From positions 54,463 through 118,462 of the forward strand of contig DF240445.1 in assembly GCA_000507305.1 (NCBI GenBank): a stretch of 64,000 bases of DNA, in the 5' to 3' direction. Position numbers and translations under genes: made by a program. Shown here in pieces: positions 22,584 through 33,633 of this stretch. Below the pieces are notes generated by a model. The model was not told where the DNA came from. It saw nothing but the letters and a program-made list of their open reading frames with translations, and ran no database searches. Origin of the DNA: Breviolum minutum Mf 1.05b.01. Its lineage: Eukaryota > Sar > Dinophyceae > Suessiales > Symbiodiniaceae. The first letter of the stretch is position 1. Each line of letters starts with the position of its first letter.

Positions 22584-22806
22584 TAATGAAGTGTTTCCTT
22601 TCTAACTTTGAAATATTGCAGTTAGGAAGCCCAAATAAAGGTCTGAACTGATACACTTCATGTGTGCTGTGATGGTTGGCAGAGAGGCAATGTACAAAAA
22701 TGTGCTCTGCAGTGGTAGCGTCCAACTGGAGAATATCAATTCATGATTGCTCAAGTAGCGGTTGTACGTTTTCCTTTGATCCAGATTCCACCTCGATATT
22801 TTGCAG

Positions 22807-22892
22807 CCAGTTGAAAGTTGGGATGTACCTTTGGGCAACGAGAAATGGCACCATGCGTTTTGTAAATCCATTTGCACCAGGAAGTTGCAAAG
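22807..22892 (+). CDS. Exon of second gene
   Basis: The acceptor GATATTTTGCAG opens PVESWDVPLGNEKWHHAFCK then SICTRKLQ and ends at AG|GTGCAG. The Trp/His/Cys-rich peptide is coding-like but unrecognised. Confidence 0.6.
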
Positions 22893-23128
22893 GTGCAGAA
22901 GGAATCATTTTCAGTGACTACCTTCCATAACAACACATTTCACAATAGAAGCTTAGAAGACCCTTTTTTGTTACTACATCCCTCCATATATTTTTTTCAA
23001 ACTCCAACTCATCAGCATTTTGTGAAACAACTTGTTCCGGGTTTTTGGGAAACAAGGTTCCAAAAAAAATTACCTGTGGACTATCCCATCCTGCCTTGGA
23101 ATTTCACCTCCACAACCTGGGCTACCAG

Positions 23129-23248
23129 GTCCTTCCGCTCTCTGAATGCTTCTCCGATTTGCGGCTTACGATGCCACGGGCAAAACAGGGCTCTTTGGGT
23201 CTTTGGGCGAATGCTGGACGTCCTGCCAAGCAGGATGTGCGAAATGCA
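23129..23248 (+). CDS. Exon of second gene, frame uncertain
   Basis: This GC-rich block runs from GGCTACCAG to a GTTTCA donor. The frame that fits the phase of 22892 reads SFRSLNASPICGLRCHGQNR then ALWVFGRMLDVLPSRMCEM. Phase 0 reads VLPLSECFSDLRLTMPRAKQ and then GSLGLWANAGRPAKQ. Confidence 0.5.
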
Positions 23249-23329
23249 GTTTCAGAAAGTTGTTTCTATTCAACCCCTGAAATCACGTCATAATAATATC
23301 ATTTGTTTCAACTACCTGAAATGCTCCAG

Positions 23330-23482
23330 GGTAAGGCAAACCCGACACCAAAATTTTCATCCAAGTTCAAAACCTTCATCAAGACACTGGAAAGTGTGTC
23401 GTGTTTTGTGAAAGTCTGTGGATTGGATCGGTTTGTTTTGGAGTTTCAAGATCTTCTAACAAAGTCCGAAAAGGAGCACTAA
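23330..23482 (+). CDS. Terminal exon of second gene
   Basis: AATGCTCCAG is followed by 50 codons and TAA (23480-23482): GKANPTPKFSSKFKTFIKTL, ESVSCFVKVCGLDRFVLEFQ, DLLTKSEKEH. It is helical and lysine-rich with no competing frame. Phase with 23248 is not clean, so an alternative upstream donor may be used. Confidence 0.6.
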   Translation, partial: GKANPTPKFSSKFKTFIKTLESVSCFVKVCGLDRFVLEFQDLLTKSEKEH

Positions 23483-23998
23483 AAGACTTAAAGATCAATA
23501 TTGACCAACTATGACCAACTATCAACATCCAATACTGTAATCATATATTCTTTGAGGAATCTAGAGCTGGGAATGGCGGCTGAAGGCATTGCGTGTTTTT
23601 TGTGTGTTCATGTGGCAGCGCATATTAAGTGGTCATGTTTTTGATGAATACTGCTAACAGTTTTTGCATGGGATGAAACGTCTCCAACTTCGAGTTTGAT
23701 CCAAACTTCCACAACTGGATGTTTCGATTCAGAGCTGAATATTTCCAACGTGTTGCTGTTTATGTTCTGAACCTGAGTGTTGCAATATTTGGAGTTTCAA
23801 TTGAAATTATTGTATAGGTAGATAGTATTGGATATCCTCGTTTTACGAAACTTATCGGGAATCACATCCATGTTTTTGGCATTGGTACATTGGAATCCTC
23901 AAATTCTTTTGTGTAGATTCTCTGCATTTGCAGAATCCCGTGCCCAGAGGCTGCTTACTTAAGACGCCAGGGCGTTGGTAAGCTGACATTCATGTTAG

Positions 23999-24078
23999 CT
24001 TTCCTCACTGGTGCATTCGCGCGACAAAGGTGGACGAAAACAATGTGGAGTTGTGCTGCAACTGTGGGAAAAGACAGG
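23999..24078 (+). CDS. Exon, unrecognised gene
   Basis: TTCATGTTAG opens LSSLVHSRDKGGRKQCGVVL then QLWEKT and reaches GG|GTATGA. Two leftover bases fit 24211. Confidence 0.5.
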
Positions 24079-24210
24079 GTATGACTCGGTATGGCGCAAC
24101 TCATTTTGATAGATTTAACAGTATTTTTTAAGGTCAAGGTCTTGTTGGTGGCTTCACATCATATGGTTTCCACTGTCATTTCCTTTCGGGTTCATCAACT
24201 TGTCTTCTAG

Positions 24211-24301
24211 ACCAAGAACGCATGTGGCAGTCAATCGCAAGTCTCGTGGCCCAAGCGGTTTGCACCATATGGATACGTTGCAACATGAGTTGTGGAATGT
24301 G
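24211..24301 (+). CDS. Exon, unrecognised gene
   Basis: TGTCTTCTAG is followed, in the frame phased with 24078, by PRTHVAVNRKSRGPSGLHHM then DTLQHELWNV and a GTAGGC donor. A second open frame (QERMWQSIASLVAQAVCTIW) makes the frame uncertain, but exon status is likely. Confidence 0.45.
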
Positions 24302-24970
24302 GTAGGCTCACATGCCACCACCGCCACCGAAACACCCATGGCCTTTGCCTCGAAAGAGCGCCAATGCCAGCATGGCTGTGAAGGTTTGAATTGCCCAGCC
24401 ATTTGGGGTTCCAGTGGTGCTTTATACCTGTGACAATCATGTCTAACCGTCTAACCATTGATATTGAAGTAGATATACGTATGCTTGATGTATTGGAACT
24501 CAACATTTTTCGGAGTATTTCCACGTGCAAAAGTAGGTTGGTTGGTTGATGTTGGTTGTAGGTTGATGAGATCGTTGCAGTCCAACTGAGTTGATCAATG
24601 TCATCCAATATCTTCTTTGTTAAAAGATGTTGATTAGAGCCTAGGTTGACCCAGATCACATAGGAGGTTGCATTTTATCTGATTCAGTCTATTTTTTGCC
24701 ATGATTCTCTGTTTTCCGTTGGGGACATCCTATGGAGTGAGTTTTCTGGATTCATCCAAAATATAGTGAAAAATGTCTACCTTTGTTCCTTAGTGACTCC
24801 ACATAGCACAGGTTTTGGATGGATCAGAACATCACTCTCCAGATGTGAGTCTCAAAAAGAATTAGAGTCCCTCAAATCCATTCAAATCCCTTTAGCATGA
24901 TGTCCTTGAGTAGACAATACTCTTATTATTTTGGAATCTTTTGGGGTACATAGAGATACTTCAGTATATA

Positions 24971-24998
24971 CCCTCCCTGAAACTAACAATAGCACCTA
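24971..24998. mobile_element. Solo end of M1 MITE
   Basis: CCCTCCCTGAAACTAACA matches the left terminus of the M1 family, with no facing right end nearby. It is a truncated copy about 40 bp upstream of the exon at 25039. Confidence 0.5.
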
Positions 24999-25038
24999 AA
25001 AAAAGTATGGTTGGAAGACTAGAATCATCTCCTTCTAG

Positions 25039-25200
25039 GATGGATTCCCGGCAGGTGCAAACTCTATTAGCTTCAGGGAGTGTAGATTGCGGTACCTGTC
25101 CACGGCTTCAAACTCCGGAGGTGAAGGTGGGTGGTCCTGTTCACCGCCGAAGTAGTGCAGAGGGCTATGACACCGTACACTACGCAGCATGGCGGCACCA
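25039..25200 (+). CDS. Exon 1 of a possible small gene (ATG at 25040)
   Basis: The acceptor TCCTTCTAG is followed one base later by ATG, so this is either a first coding exon or an internal one. The frame MDSRQVQTLLASGSVDCGTC, PRLQTPEVKVGGPVHRRSSA, EGYDTVHYAAWRH ends at a perfect GTAAGT donor and links in phase to 25309. Confidence 0.6.
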
Positions 25201-25308
25201 GTAAGTGCCCGGTTGGAGGGGTTTCGAAATGACTATACAGAAACACCATTTGAGAAATATATATATACTATCCACTTGGGGGATATGTTTTTTGAATCAC
25301 GCCACCAG

Positions 25309-25436
25309 AGTTGGCTACGGAACTTTTATGTTGAGGATGGAATTGGGCCCATCTGAATGGACTTTCCACTTTATTAGCCAAATTCGCGGCAACGACAAAA
25401 CACATACGTCGAAGGCACAATATTTTTGCGGACTCA
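25309..25436 (+). CDS. Exon 2 of the small gene
   Basis: The acceptor CACGCCACCAG supplies the single base needed by 25200. The frame VGYGTFMLRMELGPSEWTFH, FISQIRGNDKTHTSKAQYFC ends at a GTATGT donor. The mixed beta-like composition suggests a folded domain, not identified. Confidence 0.6.
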
Positions 25437-25610
25437 GTATGTAGTTTCGACTTTGGATGGTAAATAATGATTACAGCATGGCTAGGCTAATCATTGAAGC
25501 ACACAACAGCTTTGGCAAAAACACTAGACAAGACTCTGTGTCGTGTCACGTTTAACTTGAATCTTTTTTTTCACCCCAAAACACCCACAGGCAAAATGCA
25601 ACATTTCCAG

Positions 25611-25741
25611 GCTCATCTCAGACATCGTTTGACATTGTGAGGCTGGATTCCGTGAGACGCCAATGGCAGATGTACTTGGCAGTGTTTTCCGCTTCTTGGC
25701 GTGGATGGAAAGTTTTTTTGGAGCACAATCTTCAGTCCTAA
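25611..25741 (+). CDS. Possible terminal exon of the small gene
   Basis: From AACATTTCCAG the frame phased with 25436 reads SSQTSFDIVRLDSVRRQWQM, YLAVFSASWRGWKVFLEHNL, QS and stops at TAA. The more upstream acceptor ACCCACAG (25590) keeps the same frame but not the phase. Confidence 0.5.
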
Positions 25742-26377
25742 CCATGTCTTTTAGACGAGTCGAAGTGATTGTAGAATTGACTCTGGACAGTGTGCATGAA
25801 TGTGCCATGATGGTCCTATGAGTTGTGTTTGGTGATGCTGATGATTCTGATTACTTTGATGGAATTTCTCCATTAATGCACTTCATGAAGCAGGTCTTTT
25901 CTGAATGTGTGTCTTTGTTAGAAAAATGTTGAGATTAGTAATGAATTTAATCAAATTACGGGTGGTAGCTTGCTGTTTTTGGCTTACGACAACTCCAAAA
26001 GTGCTCAAGCTCTTGGTCTACTTCCCTCTCTTGCAGTGACAGTATATAAGTTGTGATCTCTTCCCCCACACGCAGTAACAGCCGCAAGTGCTTCATAAAG
26101 GATAGACAAAAATGTCAAATTTTTGGTGGTCACTAGGACTGGCATTTTGAATGGGTGAATATCTCAGTATTGAGAGAAATGAAATGTGTGAATCTTCCCT
26201 CACATGCCATTGTTACCTTATTCCGAATAATAAACAGTAACATATTTAAAATATGAGTGGATACACCAACAAAAAATCCATTTCACACAAGGGATTCAGT
26301 TATAGGATGATTTAAAACTACACCATGAACCATCCACTGGTGAACCATTTTTTTGTTCAATGGCGTGTTCATTACAG

Positions 26378-26454
26378 CTTGTCGAATTACTTCCGAAGCT
26401 CTAAGTGAGCTATGTCCGAATCCCCAATCCCAAGAAGAGCGATAGACCCAGAGG
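26378..26454 (+). CDS. Candidate terminal exon
   Basis: TTCATTACAG opens CRITSEALSELCPNPQSQEE before TAG. The minus strand is also open across this region, so the call is weak. Confidence 0.3.
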
Positions 26455-26728
26455 TGACTGGAAACAATTCCTTCAGTAAGGGTCCTTGTACCTTCAATTT
26501 GATGAGATACATTTGAACAAGCCTTCACCAGCGGTCCACTGCTGGTAATATATACTTTTTTTTCTTCTTGGGGGGGGGGGAAAATATTTAGTTACTTGTG
26601 ACGTCACACAACATTAGCGCAAAAATGTAGTTTAGCAACGAAATCTCTCCCAACATGCAGCTTAATTCAGATCTAAGCTGGGTGAAATAAATTGAGAATT
26701 CACGATTTGTTGTACTGTTCATGGTTCA

Positions 26729-26802
26729 GAAATCCTGCACCAGTTTAGGTTGGTAGGTTTTTTCCATTATTTACATTGTTTTTTTGCACCATCCCAGGTG
26801 GT
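26729..26802. mobile_element. Decayed M5 MITE supplying a splice acceptor
   Basis: GAAATCCTGCACCAGTT at the left and CATCCCAGGTGG at the right match the ends of the element at 14176-14267. The AG of CATCCCAG is also the likely 3' splice site for the next exon. Confidence 0.55.
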
Positions 26803-26940
26803 TAGCCCCATTTCTTCCATCAAAAGTATCTCCCTCTCAGGTTCCGATCACTGTGGCTTGGTCTCCTTGAGCGCCGAAGATGTCGGGGGTTCTCGGTCCA
26901 TGGCCATGGCGGTTAACCAGCTAGAGGAGCAGCAGTATTG
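26798..26940 (+). CDS. Exon upstream of methyltransferase exon
   Basis: The frame VVSPISSIKSISLSGSDHCG, LVSLSAEDVGGSRSMAMAVN, QLEEQQYW runs to a GTGTAT donor. A second acceptor (CCCTCTCAG, start 26841) would give a shorter exon without the MITE-derived part. It may belong to the methyltransferase gene, but phase to 27544 does not match directly. Confidence 0.55.
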
Positions 26941-27543
26941 GTGTATTTTGATGATTTTGATGGACAAAATCCAATTAAGATCAGCTGATATTAGAAGTGT
27001 ATAATCCAATTCTATCTACATAATTGACCAGTGTTTTAACATGCTTGATCCATCCCAAGCCATCCCAACTGGTGGAGAATTTAAACCCCTTTAACAGTAG
27101 TGCACACTTCATTTGCTTGTAGATGGCTCAAATTTTGCGACCCACAATGACACCTTTGCTATGAAGATTTGTCAACAGCAGATTTGGGCACGGTTTGTTT
27201 GCCTCAACATTTTGTTTGACCATCATGCCATACAAAGGGTTCACAATATGTTTGTTGGATTCCTGGATTCTGGAAGTCAATGCATTCTTTAACTTGTTGT
27301 CTTGGCGCTTCACATTGTTTCGGGTCAGTGTTGATTTAAGGTGTCTCTTTTGGCATTCTTGGGTTCCCAAACTAACAAGCAAGGTTTTGAGATGATTTGA
27401 GATGTGCACTTTGTCAATCTATGTTGACTCAATGCATTCTTCTAGGAGAAATCTTAATTAGTGCTTTCAACCAGTGTCATCTGTTTATCCCAATGAAAAT
27501 TATCATTATCTTGCTTCATTTGGCGCTTCCGCCAACGTGCCAG

Positions 27544-27645
27544 ATCTTCGTTGATTTGGGCTGTGGACACGGTGAAGTGTTGCTGGCAGCACATGGTGCA
27601 TGTCCTAAGTCGACTTGCCCAGTGAAGGATGACTTGACCGGGAAG
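27544..27645 (+). CDS. Class I SAM-dependent methyltransferase exon (motif I)
   Basis: The acceptor CAACGTGCCAG opens IFVDLGCGHGEVLLAAHGAC then PKSTCPVKDDLTGK. FVDLGCGHG is a textbook motif I of Rossmann-fold methyltransferases: the acidic residue and glycine loop bind S-adenosylmethionine. The donor AAG|GTGTCG at 27646 joins 28048 in phase 0 (GTGAGT at 27656 is the stronger site but out of phase). The next exon supplies GVDAR, which resembles motif II. This order loosely recalls TRM44-type tRNA uracil-2'-O-methyltransferases, but the substrate (RNA, protein or small molecule) cannot be assigned. Confidence 0.7.
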
Positions 27646-28047
27646 GTGTCGAGCGGTGAGTCGTGAAGCTCTTAGATATAGAGTTTCACCATGACTCAGC
27701 TACCAGGTGAGGTTTCAGGGATTATCGGGTTTCGTTGTTTGGCTTCCCTCCAGAGTATAAGGGTGTAGCTGACAGAATTTAGAGGATCCCTCTCTCTCTT
27801 TCTATCTATATACATATTTAATATATGTATATATATATATATTATAATTTTTGCAACTATATAAAAACAGTTCTAAATGTTTTGGTCCAATTGGTGTAAT
27901 GGAACTTCCCATAGGTTCCCTTGCCTTGTTTATTCCGTATTTGTGGTAATGTGGTCCTCGAAAACCCAAGAACATTGTGTTTGTTTGCGCTGGTGCCCTC
28001 TCATAGATTTTGAACAATGTTTAGTTCTGTCTCCTTTGCAGACTTAG

Positions 28048-28173
28048 GGTGTGGATGCGAGAAACAAGTTGAATGACAAGTTACAAGTGGAAAAAAATAT
28101 GAAAGGGCCTGAACAAAACTTGGGGCTTTGGTGTCGTTTTGGTCAGACGGAACTGGTTTTATTGAACAGGGAG
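28048..28173 (+). CDS. Methyltransferase exon (possible motif II)
   Basis: After GCAGACTTAG the phase-0 frame reads GVDARNKLNDKLQVEKNMKG then PEQNLGLWCRFGQTELVLLN. GVDAR fits the acidic end of strand 2 that contacts the ribose of S-adenosylmethionine. The donor may be GAG|GTGTTT at 28174 or an earlier GT. Confidence 0.5.
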
Positions 28174-28796
28174 GTGTTTTTTGGGGGGGAATTCCTGAGA
28201 CATTCAATCAAGCCAATCACAACAGCTGTTTAACAGTGCCAACTCAGCCGAAAGGGCTCCAATATAGTTTGGATCGTCAGGTGCCAGTGCATAAGTCAGA
28301 ATCTTTGCCAATTTGAATGGAATAGCACTGATGTTGGGAAGTTATGAATAATATTCGGTTATTTGTAGATCTCATTAGATGTCGCTAGGCACATTGTATG
28401 TCATGTGAGATGACTAGCCAAGTAGACCAAACAATTCTCTGCCGATTCCTCCGCCATAGGTGTTGCATTGTGGGTGTTGAAGTGGATTTTGACACCTATC
28501 GACGTGCAAGTGATGCAGTTGCCAACACCAACATTCAGGTGCACAAAAGACACTGAAGCTGAGAGATTGAACATGTCCAGTAACGATATGCACCACAAGA
28601 TATAATGACAGAATGTTTCATGTTTTTGTGGGCGCATAGGGATCCTCTCTTGTGTAAAGATATGTGGATGCCTAGTTTGGAATGGCAATAATTATGTTCA
28701 ATTTCACAGTATGTGTCGTACAACAGAATACATACACATACATTATACATACAAGAAAATCTTGCACCAACCCAAAGATTTGAGGAAGACCCCCAG

Positions 28797-28994
28797 AACT
28801 ATGGCAAATATTTTATGCCACCAAAGGCAATGGTTCTCAGACGAATGGTGACACTCCTCCGAGCCGCAGGTGCTTCATGCAGATTTGGATTCGTGTGTCT
28901 TGGGCTGGGGATGGTAAGGGCGCCGGGCATGAACAAATCTCCAAGGAGTCTAGGGGGTCTCATTTGTGGAGTTCGCTATGCAGAAATAAACGAG
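28797..28994 (+). CDS. 198-bp exon after the methyltransferase exons
   Basis: AAGACCCCCAG is followed by 66 phase-0 codons (NYGKYFMPPKAMVLRRMVTL, LRAAGASCRFGFVCLGLGMV, RAPGMNKSPRSLGGLICGVR, YAEINE) and a GTTTCT donor. Phase 0 on both sides fits the chain. An internal acceptor at 28882 offers a second frame. Confidence 0.5.
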
Positions 28995-29126
28995 GTTTCT
29001 TGATTTAAGAGGTTCTGTTTAGATAGTTGGAAAGACTGAACATTTGATTTTCTTTGAGAGTACAGTACAGAGGTTTTATTTTATTTTTGGTAAGAGGAGT
29101 GAGATTGCTAAGCCACACACAAGCAG

Positions 29127-29195
29127 CATGTGATACCCGATGTCAGGGCAAAATGATCGACGATACGCTATATAGTTGCACCTCATCACTTTCAG
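29127..29195 (+). CDS. Candidate exon, Cys-containing
   Basis: The frame CDTRCQGKMIDDTLYSCTSS leads to a CAG|GTTTCC donor. Acceptor AG choices at 29123 and 29126 are both plausible. Confidence 0.35.
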
Positions 29196-29744
29196 GTTTC
29201 CGGAGTTCTTTTTCGAACATACCTCAATTCAATTGAGCAATGAAAAAACCCTGGTTGTTTAGGGTCTATAGGCTAGGCGATTATACTACCCAGTTACTAG
29301 AATAATAATCCCTATGAAACAATCAGTATAATGGAAAGTAAGAGTGTTTTTTCGTGGCTCAATTGAGTTACGTCGTAAGTTGTGGTTGAGGTTGGTGGTT
29401 AAGACTATCCCAGGAATCAGCGACTAGCAAAGGAAGACAGTAGGATTTGGGGATTTTGCCTAGAACAGGCTCAGCTGTTAACGTAAATCACCTAAATAAT
29501 TACGAATTACAACCTCAAAGTTTCGCATTGGGATGTGAAATTCACAAATTCCAATCTCCATATCTCCTTTTGTCTTGATGTGTTTCATTTTCAACTATCA
29601 GCTTTGCCACTGTTGAATCACCACTTGGCTTGATTCATGATGCCAACTGTGGTCCATTTCCCAAACAGTTTGTGAAGGAAAAAACATATAATTTACACGA
29701 TCATCTCCAACAAACCTGATTGACAACTCCTGAAACTTGGCTAG

Positions 29745-29805
29745 ACTTCAAGTTGATTGCAAGGACCCCCACGATCGAAAGACGAAAGTTGTGTTCCATC
29801 CAAAG
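29745..29805 (+). CDS. Exon, unrecognised gene
   Basis: CTTGGCTAG opens LQVDCKDPHDRKTKVVFHPK, ending at AAG|GTAGTT in phase 0, which fits 29924. Confidence 0.55.
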
Positions 29806-29923
29806 GTAGTTCTGTGTTTTTTTCAAGTTTTGTATGTTTCTGTTTGATTTATGATACTAGAATTTGTCAATGTCCAAATCTGTCATTTCTTTTGCACTGA
29901 AAGTGTTGAGCCAGCTCCATCAG

Positions 29924-30121
29924 TGGCTGTATTTTTGTGCCCGGTCTGAAATGTCATTGACCGGCAAGGTTTTAATGCTCCCTGGAACAGCATGGTCAAT
30001 GGATGTCAAGGACACCTTTTGCCGGTCACGAGTCGGGCGTGGGGAATATTGGCAATTCATCTTGAGAAACCTTGGACCTGATCAAAGTTACTACAGTATA
30101 ATATATGGGCTATTGTGTTGA
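29924..30121 (+). CDS. Exon, possibly terminal
   Basis: From CTCCATCAG, 65 phase-0 codons run to a TGA. The middle, VKDTFCRSRVGRGEYWQFIL then RNLGPDQSYY, is clearly protein-like. An intron inside (GGCAAG|GTTTTA to GTCAAG|) is possible. Confidence 0.45.
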   Translation, partial: WLYFCARSEMSLTGKVLMLPGTAWSMDVKDTFCRSRVGRGEYWQFILRNLGPDQSYYSIIYGLLC

Positions 30122-30514
30122 CTCCCAGCTTGTGTAAGTCATTGTGGTTGATAAAGGGAGGGGCTTAAATGTTTGCACATTGTCATTGCAACATAAATTC
30201 CCTGATCATTGGATCATCAAAGTCAATCTGTTTTTTTCAATGTTTGTTCAATTTCATGATGTGTGGAATTTGACAATGTACCTTCAATTTTCCCTTCCTC
30301 ATGGCATGTTTGGTAACCATTTGTGTAATATGTTTTTCCCCGGGTCGCATTCTGTTTCCGATTCATAAGTGTACCGTTTTGCAAGTTTTGAGTTCAAGGG
30401 TTATGTTCCCTTAATCAATCTTTGCTGTTCACGGTTGGATCTTGGAACGGGGATAGAGGATCACTTCACCCAAATTTCTTCTGTACCCAAAATGGTGCTT
30501 CTTCACCTTGTAAG

Positions 30515-30586
30515 GATTCCCGAATTCATAGGGATTACATAGATCGGCGATTCGTATGGAAGGATCCGGATTTGAACCCAGAAAAG
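30515..30586 (+). CDS. Exon, unrecognised gene
   Basis: ACCTTGTAAG opens 24 phase-0 codons (DSRIHRDYIDRRFVWKDPDL, NPEK) ending at AAG|GTTAGT. It is strongly charged and coding-like. Confidence 0.6.
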
Positions 30587-30810
30587 GTTAGTGATTGTAA
30601 CATTGTACTCATCTTCGATCGTATGATATCTTTGTTTTTATATTATTAAAGTCTTGTGTAAGGAGGCTCCCATCTTCCCTAGCAACAACCTGTAACCTCG
30701 GGAACTATTTGGAGCCCCCAGAATCCTCAACATCAGAAGGGTTGATTAGTATATATATACATATACACCATATATATAAGATAACTCATTTCAATTTCAT
30801 TTTCTTGCAG

Positions 30811-31002
30811 GGCGGCAAGCAACCCCAAAACCACATGGTGGTAACACGACACTCAGGCCGTTTGCCGGATCCAACACGACCCTTACTTTCTCAAGCTACG
30901 GTGGCAACTTGGCTAACCCATCAGCCATTGAGAAATCCCACTGGGATGCAAGTCGTGGATGACGGTAGTATTGGGTTATATTCTGTTTTACCGGAGTTAT
31001 AA
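30811..31002 (+). CDS. Exon, frame uncertain
   Basis: The strong acceptor TTTTCTTGCAG opens two long frames. Phase 0, joined to 30586, reads GGKQPQNHMVVTRHSGRLPD and ends at TAA. The other, better in codon composition, reads RQATPKPHGGNTTLRPFAGS, NTTLTFSSYGGNLANPSAIE before TGA at about 30960, and fits if the upstream donor is GTGATT at 30591. Confidence 0.5.
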   Translation, partial: GGKQPQNHMVVTRHSGRLPDPTRPLLSQATVATWLTHQPLRNPTGMQVVDDGSIGLYSVLPEL

Positions 31003-31164
31003 CTTCACTTTTGGATGTTGGACTGTACTTCATCGTTGAAGAACCCTTCACAGCACTTGAAAGTGGGATATAGCTGCTGGCATGCAAGTTACTGTGTGAT
31101 ATCAATCATGTCAAGGGGTAATTTGTTTGAGAGTATGATTCAGATAGTATTTAAGTTTTGCCAG

Positions 31165-31350
31165 GAGGACGACTTGTTTCAAGTTCAAATGATGCTTTGT
31201 TATCAGCAGGACCTCACCTCGGTTGGACAGAATTTCTATCCATGGCTTTGTCCTGAATGTATCTTCCAAACGAGTTTCTGGGACATCCTATGGTCCTATC
31301 CTGAGAAAATACTTTGCACCATGCACCCCCTGCAAGATGAAGATTCATGA
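31165..31350 (+). CDS. Candidate terminal exon
   Basis: AGTTTTGCCAG is followed by 61 phase-0 codons and a TGA: EDDLFQVQMMLCYQQDLTSV, GQNFYPWLCPECIFQTSFWD onward. It includes a CPEC pair. No domain was recognised. Confidence 0.4.
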   Translation, partial: EDDLFQVQMMLCYQQDLTSVGQNFYPWLCPECIFQTSFWDILWSYPEKILCTMHPLQDEDS

Positions 31351-31497
31351 CTGATGACCAATCAACCAACCTCTTTCGATGTTCCGCCCTAGAAGTAAAG
31401 GTTTAATCAGGCCTTTTGAAAGGACAATGATGCTTTATAAATAATCCCTTAATATTACATGTTTCCAAGACAATACCCCCCGTTTGATTCTGTTCAG

Positions 31498-31667
31498 GAT
31501 TATAGATGTTCTCTGCACGGGGGTTGCAAGGTTGTTTGTCACACCAAGGTCTATCTCTTCCTCGGAGAATGGGCCAATTTGAGTTTAAGATCTCGTCTCC
31601 TTCAGTCATTGCCTTTGGGAGCCCGAATCATCAGCAGGAGAGGAGGTGGACAATCACGTATTTCTTG
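31498..31667 (+). CDS. Exon, frame uncertain
   Basis: The acceptor TCTGTTCAG and a strong GTAAGA donor bound a GC-rich block. One frame reads RMGQFEFKISSPSVIAFGSP then NHQQERRWTITYFL; the phase-0 frame reads DYRCSLHGGCKVVCHTKVYL. Exon status is likely, the frame is not settled. Confidence 0.45.
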
Positions 31668-32804
31668 GTAAGAAGCGAGGTTCCTTTTGCTTTTTTTTGA
31701 GAGAAGATATATGAAAGGTATAATGTGAAATCCCGTGATTTTCAAAAACAAGTGTTCAGGTTTGAAGATCAAATTCAAGGTCATTTTTTGGGATCCCGTT
31801 AAACACGCAAATGTTCAAAGCTCTAGTACGAATAATGAAAAACGAATTGGTGATCCTGCCTACTCCTGCCTCATGTCGTAAAGTTTATTAGTTCAAAAAG
31901 ACCCAAGTTTGAGACACTCAAAGCCAAGCAGAAAGGTAGTATTCCAACTTTGGGGCCCCAGGAGTTTTTCCATGGGTCATGCTTGGCCTGCAGATGCAGT
32001 CTTGCGTGGTGGTAACAATGTCGGGAGGGCTTGGGTTCATGGGTTACTGGGGGGGCCTTGGTAGGTTGAAGGTGTGGTGAACAAAAAGTTCCTTGGCTTT
32101 GCTTGGTTGATGATAGTTATACAGGTCTCGTCTCTGACCTGGACTTTAGTGGTAAAGGATTGATGAATTTGTTTACTAAGTACCTCCTACTATATGGTTT
32201 TTGTTAACAGGCAGTTCCCGAGTTCTATATACAACTCACATTCATATAGGAATATCTACAAGTGCAAAGTTATAACTCTGCAACTCATTGCAACTCACAA
32301 TAAGAGAAACTTCCCTGATGTAGATGTTTTCCACCTTCCACTATGTATCCGGTGACGTTTATCAATTTTTTGAGAACACCATGACTCGTGGTAGTTTGAT
32401 CAATGGAACGGATGGGACCTGGACGTGGGTTGTTTTTTTAAACAAAAAACAGGTTTCGAAATAATTGGTTGGTAGCAATCAACATCAGCAGAAAAAACAA
32501 AATTGGTAACAATCAGTTACAGGTTTCATTTCTGTTCTGATTGTTTATGTTGTGTGATTCATTGGTTGGACGACTGATTTCTGAAGAACTTGCACTGAGG
32601 TGATCTATCGTTTGTACCGTGTAACCGAGCAAGCGAAGCTTGGTTTGTTAGACACAAACACATGTAGATGTTTGAATATGGTGAACTATACATTTATTAT
32701 CTAGGCATATACTCTATGTTTTTAGAGTCTTTTTTTTCATATAGACATCCATTCCTGAAACACGCTGTCTCTTATATAGGGCGTGAACAAGTATACATGC
32801 ACAG

Positions 32805-32917
32805 TAACCGAGAGCAGCTTGAAACATGAGAGACTGTGTAATCCAAGGAAGTGCAAAGTACTCCTGGCAAGCACGGAGTTGGAAGATCGTTTCGGTTTGC
32901 ACTGGTCACTTGGACTT
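32805..32917 (+). CDS. Exon, unrecognised gene
   Basis: ATACATGCACAG opens TESSLKHERLCNPRKCKVLL then ASTELEDRFGLHWSLGL and reaches CTT|GTAAGC. The good donor and coding composition support it. Confidence 0.5.
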
Positions 32918-33633
32918 GTAAGCTCTGAAGGATTAATAGCGGAAGAAGTTGCTACATCTGAAAAGAAATCATGGTTTTCAAATCCAGCATGTTTTAGGAT
33001 TAAAGTTGAAATATTCAGGAAATTTGATCATTGACAGCAACAGTGAAATAACTGTTAGGGGTCCTGGAAAAGGATGTCCCATGACATTGGTCAAAGTGAA
33101 AGACATAATATTCAAGACATTTTTCCTTGAAGAGCAATCAGAATCCCCTTGTGAACTAAACTTTATAGGTTGTTTTTCCAGTTCTTTCCAGGAAGGGATT
33201 TTACACAAAAACATTTCCTCAAGACTTAAAGAGCGCTACTACTTGCTGGATGCTTATTCACGTTTGAAGTTTTAGGCCTAGGGATGATTCATTTTCCACC
33301 CATGGGTGGATAAGGTTAAAGAGCCATTGGAATTGATATCCCTTGAGGGAGTACGTGGCAATTGATTTTCCATGTTAATCTTCAAATTGTGTTTGTTTTG
33401 TGCTTGGAAACGGGCCAAGAGTTAAGCATGATGTTTTCAGAGGCTGTAAGCTGATCCTTAATTTGAGCAAGTTATACACTAAAAGGTGGTTTCCCAAGTA
33501 AATCCTTCAAGCATAATTTGAATTTCATTGATTTTGAGATGTATAAGGATGTGTGGACAATATGATTTCTTCAACAGGCTCCAACCAACAATTGACCACT
33601 GACCTTCATGCCCATAAGGACCTGCACCCTAAG

